A stretch of 64,000 nt of DNA from Sphingomonas sp. NBWT7. Its GTDB lineage: Bacteria; Pseudomonadota; Alphaproteobacteria; Sphingomonadales; Sphingomonadaceae. Numbering within the stretch: position 1 is the first letter of the stretch; each line of letters starts with the position of its first letter. The notes under the pieces are model-generated. The model searched no databases, had not been told where the DNA came from, and was given only the letters and a program-made list of their open reading frames with translations. Positions 8,722-16,545 of this stretch are shown here, piece by piece. Location of the stretch: positions 519,501 to 583,500 of the forward strand of contig NZ_CP043639.1 of the NCBI RefSeq assembly GCF_014217605.1. The letters run 5' to 3'. The translations under genes were made by a program, and so were the position numbers.

Positions 8722-9858
8722 ATGCCGGAACAGGCCAACAACGTCGACGCGATCGTGCCGCCTGCCACGCAGCGCGCGCTCCTGAAACGGCTCGCGCTGC
8801 CGTGGTGGACGATATTGTTCCCGTTCCTTGCCGCTGTCGCCGTGCTCGTATCGCTCTACGCAATGGGCACCTTGGGAACGATCGGCGCTTCGGTCGTGCT
8901 GATCGGCGCAGTGCTGGCCGCCGTCCATCATGCCGAAGTCGTCGCGCACCGGGTCGGCGAGCCGTTCGGTACCTTGGTGCTAGCGATTGCGGTGACGGTA
9001 ATCGAGGTGTCGCTGATCGTCAGCCTGATGCTGTCAGATGCCGGCGACGCGTCGGCGCTGGCGCGCGACACCGTCTTCGCGGCGATCATGATCATCATCA
9101 ACGGTATCGTCGGCCTCTGCCTGATGGCCGGGGGGCTGCGGCACGGCGAGCAGCGCTTTACGCTGCGCGGGGTCAGCGCGGCGCTGGCGGTGCTGACCGC
9201 GATGGTCGTCCTGTCGCTGGTGCTACCAAATTTCGTCACCAGCGCGCCTGGACCGACCTACGCGCCACCGCAACTGATCTTCGTAGCGATCGTATCGCTG
9301 TTCCTCTATTTGATGTTCGTCCTGGTGCAGACGGTGCGCCACCGCGAATACTTCCTGCCCGACGAGGAACTGCCGGCGGACTCGCATGCGGAGCGCCCGT
9401 CGACACTGACGACCTGGGCCTCGGTTGGCCTCCTCCTCGTGGCGTTGGTCGGTGTCGTGCTGCTTGCCAAAGGGCTGTCGGGCATCGTCGAGCGGGCGGT
9501 GCTCGACGCCGGCTTGCCGCTGGCGATCGTCGGCGTCGTGATCGCGGCGCTGGTGCTCGCGCCGGAGAGCCTGGCCGCATACCGCGCGGCGAAGCGCAAC
9601 CGCTTGCAGACCAGCCTCAATCTCGCGCTCGGCTCCGCGCTGGCGACGATCGGCCTGACGATCCCGTCGGTAGCGATCGTCTCACTCATCCTCGATCTGC
9701 CGCTCGCGCTCGGCATCGGATCGAAGAGCATCACGCTGTTGATCTTGTCGATGTTCACGATCACGCTGTCGCTCGGTACCGGGCGCACGACGATCCTCGG
9801 CGGGGCGGTGCATCTCGTGATCTTTGCCGCCTACCTGTTCACGACAATCGTGCCGTGA
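8722..9858 (+). CDS. Calcium/sodium:proton antiporter, ChaA-like (CaCA superfamily)
   Basis: 378-residue inner-membrane protein with about 11 hydrophobic helices. The signature repeat GEPFGTLVLAIAVTVIEVSLI (alpha-1 motif with ion-coordinating Glu) and the second inverted repeat SALATIGLTIPSVAIVSLI are those of ChaA and related H+/Ca2+ exchangers. ChaA in E. coli exports Ca2+, Na+ and K+ at high pH; the ion preference here is not determined. It overlaps the next gene by four bases (GTGA), so the acetyltransferase is probably cotranscribed. Confidence 0.85.
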   Translation: MPEQANNVDAIVPPATQRALLKRLALPWWTILFPFLAAVAVLVSLYAMGTLGTIGASVVLIGAVLAAVHHAEVVAHRVGEPFGTLVLAIAVTVIEVSLIVSLMLSDAGDASALARDTVFAAIMIIINGIVGLCLMAGGLRHGEQRFTLRGVSAALAVLTAMVVLSLVLPNFVTSAPGPTYAPPQLIFVAIVSLFLYLMFVLVQTVRHREYFLPDEELPADSHAERPSTLTTWASVGLLLVALVGVVLLAKGLSGIVERAVLDAGLPLAIVGVVIAALVLAPESLAAYRAAKRNRLQTSLNLALGSALATIGLTIPSVAIVSLILDLPLALGIGSKSITLLILSMFTITLSLGTGRTTILGGAVHLVIFAAYLFTTIVP

Positions 9859-10439
9859 ATGGCGTGCGGCTTGCCGGGAAGGCCGACCGCGCGCATGTCG
9901 CCGCGATGTTGGCGCGCGCGTTCGACGATGATCCCGCGATGCGCTGGATCATTCCTGACGCAGCGGAGCGAGCGCGCCGACTGCCGCGACTGTTCGCCAT
10001 CCTGTTCGACGAGGACGCCGCAGGGATGCGGCTGGTGGCGCCGCAGGCGCAGGCCGCAACGCTGTGGCGGGCGCCCGGCGGCGCGCGGACCAACGTGGTT
10101 CAGATCGCCCGCAACCTGTGGCCTTACTGGCGCGCGCTCGGCGCCAGTATTCCGCGTGCGCTTGCGCTGTCCGGGGCGATCGCGGCGCACATGCCGAGTG
10201 GTGCCTTCTGGTATCTGCACGTTGCGGGGTGCGACCCGGCGGCGCAGGGGCGGGGGCTGGGCGGGGAGGTAATCCGCGCCGGCCTGTCCCGCGTCGCAGG
10301 GCGCTTCCCGGTGTACCTCGAAACGGCGACCGAGAAGAACATCGGCCTCTATCAGCGATTCGGCTTCGTCGTCACCGATCGGTGGCAGGTCGGCAGCGAC
10401 GGGCCGACCTTCTGGTCGATGCTGCGACCGGCGGATTAG
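9855..10439 (+). CDS. GNAT-family N-acetyltransferase
   Basis: 194-residue GCN5-related acetyltransferase. The acetyl-CoA binding motif is visible as VAGCDPAAQGRGLGGEVIRAGL, followed by YLETATEKNIGLYQRFGFVVTDRW, typical of motif B. The GTG at 9855 overlaps the stop of the antiporter gene and matches the domain start. The substrate is unknown; members with this layout act on small amines, antibiotics or peptides. Its 3' end overlaps the convergent MAPEG gene by four bases. Confidence 0.82.
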   Translation: MNGVRLAGKADRAHVAAMLARAFDDDPAMRWIIPDAAERARRLPRLFAILFDEDAAGMRLVAPQAQAATLWRAPGGARTNVVQIARNLWPYWRALGASIPRALALSGAIAAHMPSGAFWYLHVAGCDPAAQGRGLGGEVIRAGLSRVAGRFPVYLETATEKNIGLYQRFGFVVTDRWQVGSDGPTFWSMLRPAD

Positions 10440-10867
10440 AAGATCTGCATCATCGCGATCAGCGTCAACCCAATGAGGCACGCGCTGGACAGCAGGAATA
10501 GGATGAAGCGCGGCTTCACCTTGTTTACGGTCGCCTGCACCAGGCTGTGGGCGATGCGAATAAGCGTGTAGCCCCAGGCCAAGGCCACGCTGCCGACATG
10601 ATTTCCGGCACCGGCAAGCACCAGCGCGCCGCATATCGCGTAGAAGAGCGTCGGCTGTTCCATCAGGTGATTGTAGTTGTGCGCCTTCCACTGCGCGGCG
10701 GCGGGCAGCGAACGATCGGCGTCCGCCGCCTTGCTGCCGACCAGACTGCCCATGCTGATCCCTGCCTTGCGCAGCGCGGGCAGGCGTGTGATGAGCATCC
10801 AGCCGAGCATGACCAGGGTCCACGCAATCAGCGTGACGATGGGTTGAAGCAGCGCGGTCTTTGCCAT
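10436..10867 (-). CDS. MAPEG-family membrane protein
   Basis: 143 residues with four hydrophobic helices, the fold of MAPEG proteins (membrane-associated eicosanoid/glutathione metabolism). The family region AAAQWKAHNYNHLMEQPTLFYAICGALVLAG, with its Asn/Glu-Gln-Pro motif between helices one and two, is clear. Eukaryotic members are glutathione transferases; the bacterial role is unknown. It is convergent with the acetyltransferase and is followed upstream by the terminator of the polyamine operon. Confidence 0.85.
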   Translation of the reverse strand: MAKTALLQPIVTLIAWTLVMLGWMLITRLPALRKAGISMGSLVGSKAADADRSLPAAAQWKAHNYNHLMEQPTLFYAICGALVLAGAGNHVGSVALAWGYTLIRIAHSLVQATVNKVKPRFILFLLSSACLIGLTLIAMMQIF

Positions 10868-10919
10868 GGCGACAGGCTAGCGCGCCCGCCGCCGCGTGTC
10901 AGGCGGATGTTTGCGGCAC

Positions 10920-10970
10920 AAGAAAGCCCTCCCGCAGCAGCGTCACCGAAGCGACGTGCCGAGGGAGGGC
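10920..10970 (-). terminator. Intrinsic terminator of the polyamine operon
   Basis: On the minus strand an 8-bp stem GCCCTCCC/GGGAGGGC encloses an inner CGTCGCTTCGGTGACG hairpin and is followed by TTTCTTGT. It lies 26 bases after the stop of the DHS-like gene. Confidence 0.85.
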
Positions 10971-10995
10971 AATGGTTAAGCCCTGTTACGGCGGG

Positions 10996-12075
10996 TCAGG
11001 CGAACAGCTTCGCCCAGCCGCGCTTGGCGCGATCCTTCCAGTGGCCGCGGTGATAGGCGTCGGATGCCAGCAGCGGCATCACCGAGCCTGCTTCCGCAAA
11101 CACCATCTGCTCGATGCCGGTGTTCACCTTGCCCCACGACGCAGCTTCCTGCAGCGTCGAGGACGAGCAGGCGCCATCGCGCACGTCGGCGACGGTGATC
11201 TGCACCGCATACTTGTGCACCTCGACGTCCTCGTGACCGAGGATCTCGGCGCAGACGACGGTGTCCTGGATGAAGTTCTTCGGCACGCCGCCGCCGATCA
11301 TCAGAAGCCCGGTGGTGCCGGCCTCGATCTTGATCTGCGTCAGCTCGCGGAAATCGGCGATCGCGTCGAGCACCATGTACGGCTGGCCCGCCTTCGCGCG
11401 ATCGACCTGATGCTTCACCAGGCCGAAGCCGGCCGACGAATCGACGAACGCCGGGCAGAAGATCGGCACGTCATGCTCGTAAGCGAGCTTGACGAGGCTG
11501 TTGTCCTTCTTGCCGTGCTCGACGAGATACTTGCCCATCTCGCGAATGAAGGCGCGCGAGCTGTACGGCTTGGGTTCGAGCGACTCGGCGATCTTGTTGA
11601 TCGTGAAGTCACAGTCCTGCAGCTGCTCCTCATCGATGTAGGTGTCGTAGATGCGGTCGATATAGAGCGAGCGAAGCGTATCGTCGTCGGGCACCTCGAG
11701 CGCCTGATAGTGCTTGTGGCCGAGCCCCTCGAAGAAATCCATGTCGACGATCGTCGCGCCGGTCGCGACGATGCAGTCGACCATGTTGTTGCGGACGAGT
11801 TCGGCGTAGAGATCCATGCAACCGCCGGCGGAGGTCGAGCCGGCGATCACCAGCACGACGGTGCAGTCCTTGTCGGCCAGCATGTCGTTGTAGATTTTCG
11901 TCGCGCGGCCGAGATCGCGGCTGGTGAAGCTCATGTCGCTCATCGCGTCGACGATCGGTCGCGCGTCGAACGAGCGGATGTCGATGTGCTTGACCTGCTT
12001 CGACAGCAGTTCCGCCTTGCGCGTGTCGTTGATCGGCGCGTTGGCGCCCGCGGTCTTGTTGAGGGTGTCGGTCAT
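10996..12075 (-). CDS. Deoxyhypusine-synthase-family enzyme, probable homospermidine synthase
   Basis: 359-residue member of the deoxyhypusine synthase family. Bacteria have no hypusine, and bacterial members have been linked to homospermidine formation from putrescine or spermidine with NAD. The NAD-binding segments (VLVIAGSTSAGG, TGATIVDMDFFEGLGHKHY, GLLMIGGGVPKNFIQD) are intact. The catalytic lysine, which forms the enzyme-aminobutyl imine in human DHS, is conserved here in ASWGKVNTG at about residue 316. The start at 12075 has GGGAG six bases upstream. It follows an ornithine decarboxylase, which would supply putrescine. Deoxyhypusine synthesis itself is unlikely; homospermidine synthesis is the inference. 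Confidence 0.85.
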   Translation of the reverse strand: MTDTLNKTAGANAPINDTRKAELLSKQVKHIDIRSFDARPIVDAMSDMSFTSRDLGRATKIYNDMLADKDCTVVLVIAGSTSAGGCMDLYAELVRNNMVDCIVATGATIVDMDFFEGLGHKHYQALEVPDDDTLRSLYIDRIYDTYIDEEQLQDCDFTINKIAESLEPKPYSSRAFIREMGKYLVEHGKKDNSLVKLAYEHDVPIFCPAFVDSSAGFGLVKHQVDRAKAGQPYMVLDAIADFRELTQIKIEAGTTGLLMIGGGVPKNFIQDTVVCAEILGHEDVEVHKYAVQITVADVRDGACSSSTLQEAASWGKVNTGIEQMVFAEAGSVMPLLASDAYHRGHWKDRAKRGWAKLFA

Positions 12076-12132
12076 GGGTTGCTCCCGCATGATGGCACAC
12101 GTCGTTCGAAGGGGACGCGCTAACCCGTAACG

Positions 12133-12165
12133 CGGCGGCGCCCCGAGGAGCGCCGCCGGCTTTTT
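12133..12165 (+). terminator. Plus-strand terminator-like hairpin between two minus-strand genes
   Basis: CGGCGGCGC/GCGCCGCCG stem with a CCCGAGGA loop and TTTTT on the plus strand only. Read from the minus strand it lacks a U-run, so it would not end the ODC-DHS transcript. It could stop antisense transcription or act as an intercistronic mRNA hairpin. Confidence 0.55.
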
Positions 12166-12181
12166 CAATGTCGGCCGCGCG

Positions 12182-13399
12182 TTACAGCGTGACGACGTTG
12201 GACGCGGCCTCGCGTTCCACATCGGTGTACATCGACACCATCGGCTCGTCCGCGACGATCACCGTCTCGTCCGATCCGAAGCCGTTGAAGGCGGTGCGCA
12301 TCGCCGAGCCGTAGGCGCCGAGCATGCCGATCTCGAAATAGTCGCTGGTCTGGATATCGGCCGGCAGCAGGAACGGGCCCTGCATATGGTCGATATCGTC
12401 GCAGGTCGGCCCGTAGAACGAGAAGGGGTGATCGCGCACGGTCGACTCCGGCTCGCGCAGCAGCGCAACCGGAAAGCGCCAGCCGATGTGCGCCGCGTCG
12501 AACAGCGCGCCGTACGCGCCATCGTTGATGTACAGCTCGTTGCCGCGGCGCTTCTCAACGCGCACGACGATGCTGCTGTATTCGGCGCACAGCGCACGAC
12601 CGGGCTCGGCCGAATAGCTGATCGGCAGGCTCTCGAACGCGCGGTGAATCGTCTCGAAATAGCGCTCGAGCGGGGGCGGCTCCATGCCCGGATAGGACGA
12701 GGGAAACCCGCCGCCGACGTCGATCACGTCAACCGTCACCGCCGCCTCGACGATCGCCGCGCGCACGCGCTCCATCGCATCGGCGTAGGCGTCAGGCGTC
12801 ATCGCCTGGCTGCCGACGTGGAAGCAGATGCCGAGCGCGTCGGCCGCCTGCCGGGCGGCGAACAGCAACGGCTTCGCCTCGTGCGGCGCGACGCCGAACT
12901 TCGATGCGAGGCTGAGCTTCGAGTGTTCCGACGACACGCGCAGGCGAACGCAGAGCGTCAGGTCCGCCGCGTTGCGCGTCGCGCGCATGATTTTCTCGAG
13001 CTCCTCGAGCGAATCGAGGCTGAAGGTGCGCACGCCATGCGTGAAATACGCCTCGGCGATCGCTTCCTCGGCTTTCACCGGGTGCATAAAGCACAAGGTG
13101 GCGTCGGGCAGCGTGCGCGCGACGAGCCGCACCTCGGCAATCGAGGCGACGTCGTAGTGCGTGATGCCGTTATCCCACAGGATCCGGATCAGCTCGGGCG
13201 AAGGATTGGCCTTGACGGCATACATCGACCGGCCCGGGAACTTCTCCACGAAGAACCGGGCGGCGCGTGCCGCGGCGTGCGGACGCACGAGCGTGACCGG
13301 CTGGACCGGCTTGCCCTGTGCGATGTCGATGGCGCCCGAAACGGTCGGGACGTCGGTCGAGAGGGGCGCTAGCCCCAGCGCGCGATGATCCTGGTGCAA
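12182..13399 (-). CDS. Ornithine decarboxylase (fold III, PLP-dependent)
   Basis: Group IV decarboxylase (alanine-racemase fold) of 405 residues from the proposed TTG start. The PLP lysine is Lys63 in MYAVKANPSP. VDVIDVGGGFPSSYPG provides the phosphate-binding glycine loop, AEPGRALCAE follows, and the second active-site segment is FYGPTCDDIDHM with the cysteine used from the partner subunit. The profile fits ornithine decarboxylase better than diaminopimelate decarboxylase (no lysA-type length or motif). An ATG at 13477 is in frame, but it lacks a ribosome-binding site. The TTG at 13399 has GGAGG nine bases upstream and agrees with the length of homologues, so I prefer it. It is followed by the DHS-like gene. 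Confidence 0.87.
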   Translation of the reverse strand: MHQDHRALGLAPLSTDVPTVSGAIDIAQGKPVQPVTLVRPHAAARAARFFVEKFPGRSMYAVKANPSPELIRILWDNGITHYDVASIAEVRLVARTLPDATLCFMHPVKAEEAIAEAYFTHGVRTFSLDSLEELEKIMRATRNAADLTLCVRLRVSSEHSKLSLASKFGVAPHEAKPLLFAARQAADALGICFHVGSQAMTPDAYADAMERVRAAIVEAAVTVDVIDVGGGFPSSYPGMEPPPLERYFETIHRAFESLPISYSAEPGRALCAEYSSIVVRVEKRRGNELYINDGAYGALFDAAHIGWRFPVALLREPESTVRDHPFSFYGPTCDDIDHMQGPFLLPADIQTSDYFEIGMLGAYGSAMRTAFNGFGSDETVIVADEPMVSMYTDVEREAASNVVTL

Positions 13400-13495
13400 T
13401 TCAAGGGACCTCCAATGCCAGAGGGCAAGCCCCCGGTCTTCAGTTGCGAAAACACTGCCTTGCGGTGGAAGTCCCATGGGGCAGCGGAGGCGCGA
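13400..13495 (-). promoter_or_regulatory. Leader of the ornithine decarboxylase gene
   Basis: If translation starts at TTG 13399, about 90 bases of untranslated leader remain downstream of a possible promoter: TTTACA, a 17-base spacer, then TAACTC, ending near 13499. The leader contains a hairpin with stems CCGG..GGG/CCC..CTGG around a CTTG loop just before the GGAGG site. ODC leaders in other alphaproteobacteria carry a structured element (speF motif); whether this is related needs a covariance search. Confidence 0.35.
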
Positions 13496-13560
13496 GTTAG
13501 GGTCCGCGAAGGTGCATGTAAAGGGTTTTTGATACCGTGCCCTTGGCGCTAGGATGAGAT

Positions 13561-14526
13561 GTGACGATTATACGACAGCCGACCCGCGCCGGGGTGCGCG
13601 ACGCCGCCGCCAAGGTAGCCGCGATCCTGCCGCCGACGCCGCTTTTCACCGCCGAGATCCACGGCAGAACCGTAGCGTTGAAGGCGGAATCGCTGCAGCC
13701 GATCGGCGCATTCAAGATCCGCGGCGCGTGGCATCGGCTGACCGCGCTCGACGAGGCGGCGCGCCGGCGCGGGGTGGTCGCTTTCTCGAGCGGCAACCAT
13801 GCGCAGGGCGTCGCCTGGGCGGCGCGGCGGCTCGGCATGGCGGCGACGATCGTCATGCCGGCCGATGCGCCGCGCGCGAAGGTGGAGGGCACGTTGGCGC
13901 TCGGCGCCGAGGTCGTGAGCTACGACCGCGAGCGCGAATCGCGCGAGCAGATCGCAGCGCGGCTCGCGAAAGCGCGCGGCGCGACACTGGTGCCGAGCTT
14001 CGACGATCCGTGGATCATCGAGGGGCAGGGATCGACCGGGGTCGAGGCCGCCGCGCAGATGCAGGAGGCTGGTCTGGGGCAACCGACGCGTGTGATCGTG
14101 CCGTGCGGCGGCGGCGGGCTCGCGGCAGGGATCGCGCTGGCGCTGCCGGACGCCGCGATCACCGTCGTCGAGCCCGAGGGCTGGGACGACATGCGTCGCA
14201 GTCTGGAGGCGAGCTGCATCGAGCCGGTGGGAGACTCGCCGCCGCCGACCGCGTGCGACGCGCTGCAGACCAAGATCGTGTCGCCGCTGACGTTCGACGT
14301 CCTTTCACGGCGTGATGCGACGGGGGTGGCCGTCAGCGAGAAGCAGATCGCCGCGGCGCAGCGCTGGGCGGCGGAGACGCTGCGGCTGGTGGTGGAGCCG
14401 GGGGGCGCGGTGGCGCTCGCCGCGGTGCTGTCGGGCGCGGTGCCGGTTGCCGACGGGACGCTTGTCATCCTGTCGGGCGGAAACGTCGATATCGCCGCCT
14501 ATGCGCGTGCGATCGCGACGCGCTAG
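13561..14526 (+). CDS. Threonine/serine dehydratase (PLP, fold II)
   Basis: 321-residue catabolic-type threonine or serine dehydratase, giving 2-oxobutyrate or pyruvate plus ammonia. The PLP lysine lies in LQPIGAFKIRGAWHRL, the substrate loop is SSGNHAQGVAWAA, and the phosphate-binding glycine loop is CGGGGLAAG. The regulatory ACT-like domain of biosynthetic IlvA is absent, and length equals the short form. GTG 13561 is the start, with AGGATGAG just upstream. Serine racemase is a close alternative in this family. Confidence 0.85.
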   Translation: MTIIRQPTRAGVRDAAAKVAAILPPTPLFTAEIHGRTVALKAESLQPIGAFKIRGAWHRLTALDEAARRRGVVAFSSGNHAQGVAWAARRLGMAATIVMPADAPRAKVEGTLALGAEVVSYDRERESREQIAARLAKARGATLVPSFDDPWIIEGQGSTGVEAAAQMQEAGLGQPTRVIVPCGGGGLAAGIALALPDAAITVVEPEGWDDMRRSLEASCIEPVGDSPPPTACDALQTKIVSPLTFDVLSRRDATGVAVSEKQIAAAQRWAAETLRLVVEPGGAVALAAVLSGAVPVADGTLVILSGGNVDIAAYARAIATR

Positions 14527-14535
14527 GGCGAAGCC

Positions 14536-14715
14536 ATGAACGACGCTTACACCGGCATCGCCGCCGCCGCCCCCGCGATCGCGATGATCGCCGCCTTCGC
14601 CTGCGCGATCGGCGGCGGCTGGATGATCGTGTCGCGGCGTGATGCGCGGAAGGGCTGGCTGCTGATCGTGATGGCGACGGTGCTTGTTGGCAACGTCGCC
14701 ATCTGGAACCTGTGA
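14536..14715 (+). CDS. Small two-helix membrane protein
   Basis: 59-residue protein starting at ATG 14536, nine bases after the dehydratase stop. It has two hydrophobic stretches (about residues 10-34 and 42-58) separated by a basic loop VSRRDARKG, so it should form an inner-membrane hairpin. I do not recognise the family. Close spacing suggests cotranscription with the dehydratase. Codon use looks coding throughout. Function unknown. Confidence 0.65.
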   Translation: MNDAYTGIAAAAPAIAMIAAFACAIGGGWMIVSRRDARKGWLLIVMATVLVGNVAIWNL

Positions 14716-14728
14716 ACCGGCGTAGGCG

Positions 14729-15385
14729 TCAGCGGATCGGCGAGTTCGGGTCGAGCCGCATGTCGAGGTAATTATCCACCGACTTCATCAGGTCGTCCAT
14801 CTCGTGCTCGAAGAAATGGTTCGCGCGCGGGATCGTGTCGTGATGGATGGTAATGTGCTTCTGCGTGCGCAGCTTGTCGACCAGCTTCTGTGTCGCGGGC
14901 GGCGTCGCCACCTCGTCCTCGGCGCCCTGAATGATGATGCCCGACGAGGGGCAGGGCGCGAGAAAGGTGAAGTCGTAGAGGTTGGCGGGCGGCGCGACCG
15001 AGATGAAGCCGCGGATCTCGGGGCGGCGCATCAACAGCTGCATCCCGATCCAAGCGCCGAAGCTGAAGCCGGCGATCCACGTCGTCGATGCTTCGGGGTG
15101 GAAGCTCTGTACCCAGTCGAGCGCGCTCGCCGCGTCGGAGAGTTCGCCGACGCCGTTGTCGAACGTGCCCTGGCTTTTGCCCACGCCGCGGAAGTTGAAG
15201 CGCAAGGTGGCGAAGCCGCGGCGCTGGAAGGTCTTGTAGAGCGCCTGGACGATATGATTGTTCATCGTGCCGCCCGCCGTCGGGTGCGGATGAAGGATCA
15301 TCGCGACCGGCGCGCGTGGCTTCGGGGCGGGGGCGAAACGCCCTTCGAGACGGCCTTCGGGGCCGGGAAAGATCACTTCGGGCAT
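14729..15385 (-). CDS. Alpha/beta hydrolase
   Basis: 218-residue serine hydrolase of the small cytoplasmic group that carries an HPHPTAGGTMNN segment early on. The nucleophile is in the elbow GFSFGAW, an acidic residue lies in IIQGAEDEVATP, and the catalytic His is in PRANHFFEHE. Substrate unknown; relatives include esterases and dienelactone-hydrolase-like enzymes. ATG 15385 with AAGAG upstream is taken instead of the longer frame. It is divergent from the cysteine desulfurase operon. Confidence 0.82.
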   Translation of the reverse strand: MPEVIFPGPEGRLEGRFAPAPKPRAPVAMILHPHPTAGGTMNNHIVQALYKTFQRRGFATLRFNFRGVGKSQGTFDNGVGELSDAASALDWVQSFHPEASTTWIAGFSFGAWIGMQLLMRRPEIRGFISVAPPANLYDFTFLAPCPSSGIIIQGAEDEVATPPATQKLVDKLRTQKHITIHHDTIPRANHFFEHEMDDLMKSVDNYLDMRLDPNSPIR

Positions 15386-15471
15386 CGATACTCTTGTCGT
15401 TTTGCGCACGCCGGATGTGGCGCGGGAACTGCGGGACTATATAGGACGGGCTTTCGTTTAGGGAACGACTT

Positions 15472-16545
15472 TTGCCCGACCGGCTCTATCTCGATCATGC
15501 CGCGACCACGCCGATGACCGCCGCGGCACGTGCCGCGATGGCGCACGGCATCGATCTGTGGGCGAACCCGTCGTCGCCGCACCAGGAGGGCCGTGCAGCA
15601 CGTGCGGCGCTCGAACAGGCGCGTGCGGCGATCGGTAGAGCCTATGGCTGGGAGCACGAGGTGCTGCTGACGAGCGGGGCGAGCGAATCGCTTGCGATTG
15701 CGCTGGGCCGCGCGATCGTGACGCGGCAACTCGTGTCGGCGGTCGAGCACGATGCTGCGATCCGAGCCGCGAGCGACGCGGCGGCGACGGTGCCGGTTGG
15801 GGCGGACGGAATCGTTGATTGCGCGTCGCTCGAGGCGGCGCTCACCGCGCAGGCCGGTGCGCGAACGCTCGTCTGCGTGCAGTGGTGCAACAGCGAGACC
15901 GGTGTGCGCCAGCCGATCGCTGCGATCGCGCGCATCGTTCATGCCGCAGGCGGCCTGCTGCTGGTCGACGCGGCGCAGATGCCTTCGTCGGCGGAACTGG
16001 CGGACCATGCCGACTTCGTCGCACTCTCGGCCCACAAGCGCGGCGGGCCGCCGGGGATCGGCGCGTTGCTGGTGCGCGATCTTGCTACGCTGCACCCGAC
16101 CGGCGGGCAGGAACGCGGTTATCGGCCGGGTACCGAGAATCTCCCCGCCACGCTCGGCTATGCCGCCGCGCTCGCCGAGCTCGAACCTGATCATGCCGAC
16201 TTGCGCGCGCGGCTCGACGACGCGATCCGGCGGTCGGGCGGCAGCGTGGTCGCCGATGGCTCCCCGCGTCACCCGGCGATCGCCAGCTACCGCCTTCCGG
16301 GTACGCCGGCGAGCGCGCAGCTCATCCGGCTCGACCTCGCAGGGATCGCAGTATCGGCCGGCAGCGCGTGCGCGAGCGGCAGTCTGAAGCCGAGCCATGT
16401 GCTGCGCGCGATGGGGTGGAGCGAGGAGGCGACGCGCGAGGTCATCCGGGTGAGCTTGGGCCGCACGACGAGCGCCGCCGACGTCGACCGCTTCATCGTC
16501 GCGTGGCGCGACATGGCGCGTGCCGTCCGATCGCTCGCCGCATGA
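15472..16545 (+). CDS. Cysteine desulfurase (class V aminotransferase), first copy
   Basis: 357-residue NifS/IscS-type enzyme that takes sulfur from cysteine. The start LYLDHAATTPMT is typical. PLP Lys189 is in LSAHKRGGPPGIG, and the sulfur-carrying Cys300 is in SAGSACASGSLKPSHVLRAMG. The sequence is shorter and more divergent than true IscS (about 404 residues). No ATG fits; TTG 15472, preceded by GGGAACGA, is the likely start. It overlaps a second desulfurase gene by four bases (ATGA), so two similar but non-identical enzymes are made from one mRNA. Confidence 0.88.
   Translation: MPDRLYLDHAATTPMTAAARAAMAHGIDLWANPSSPHQEGRAARAALEQARAAIGRAYGWEHEVLLTSGASESLAIALGRAIVTRQLVSAVEHDAAIRAASDAAATVPVGADGIVDCASLEAALTAQAGARTLVCVQWCNSETGVRQPIAAIARIVHAAGGLLLVDAAQMPSSAELADHADFVALSAHKRGGPPGIGALLVRDLATLHPTGGQERGYRPGTENLPATLGYAAALAELEPDHADLRARLDDAIRRSGGSVVADGSPRHPAIASYRLPGTPASAQLIRLDLAGIAVSAGSACASGSLKPSHVLRAMGWSEEATREVIRVSLGRTTSAADVDRFIVAWRDMARAVRSLAA

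Noticed and set aside
10861..12123. 420-residue plus-strand frame opposite the DHS-like gene
   Set aside because: Crosses the operon terminator, no motif; the minus-strand gene has full family conservation.
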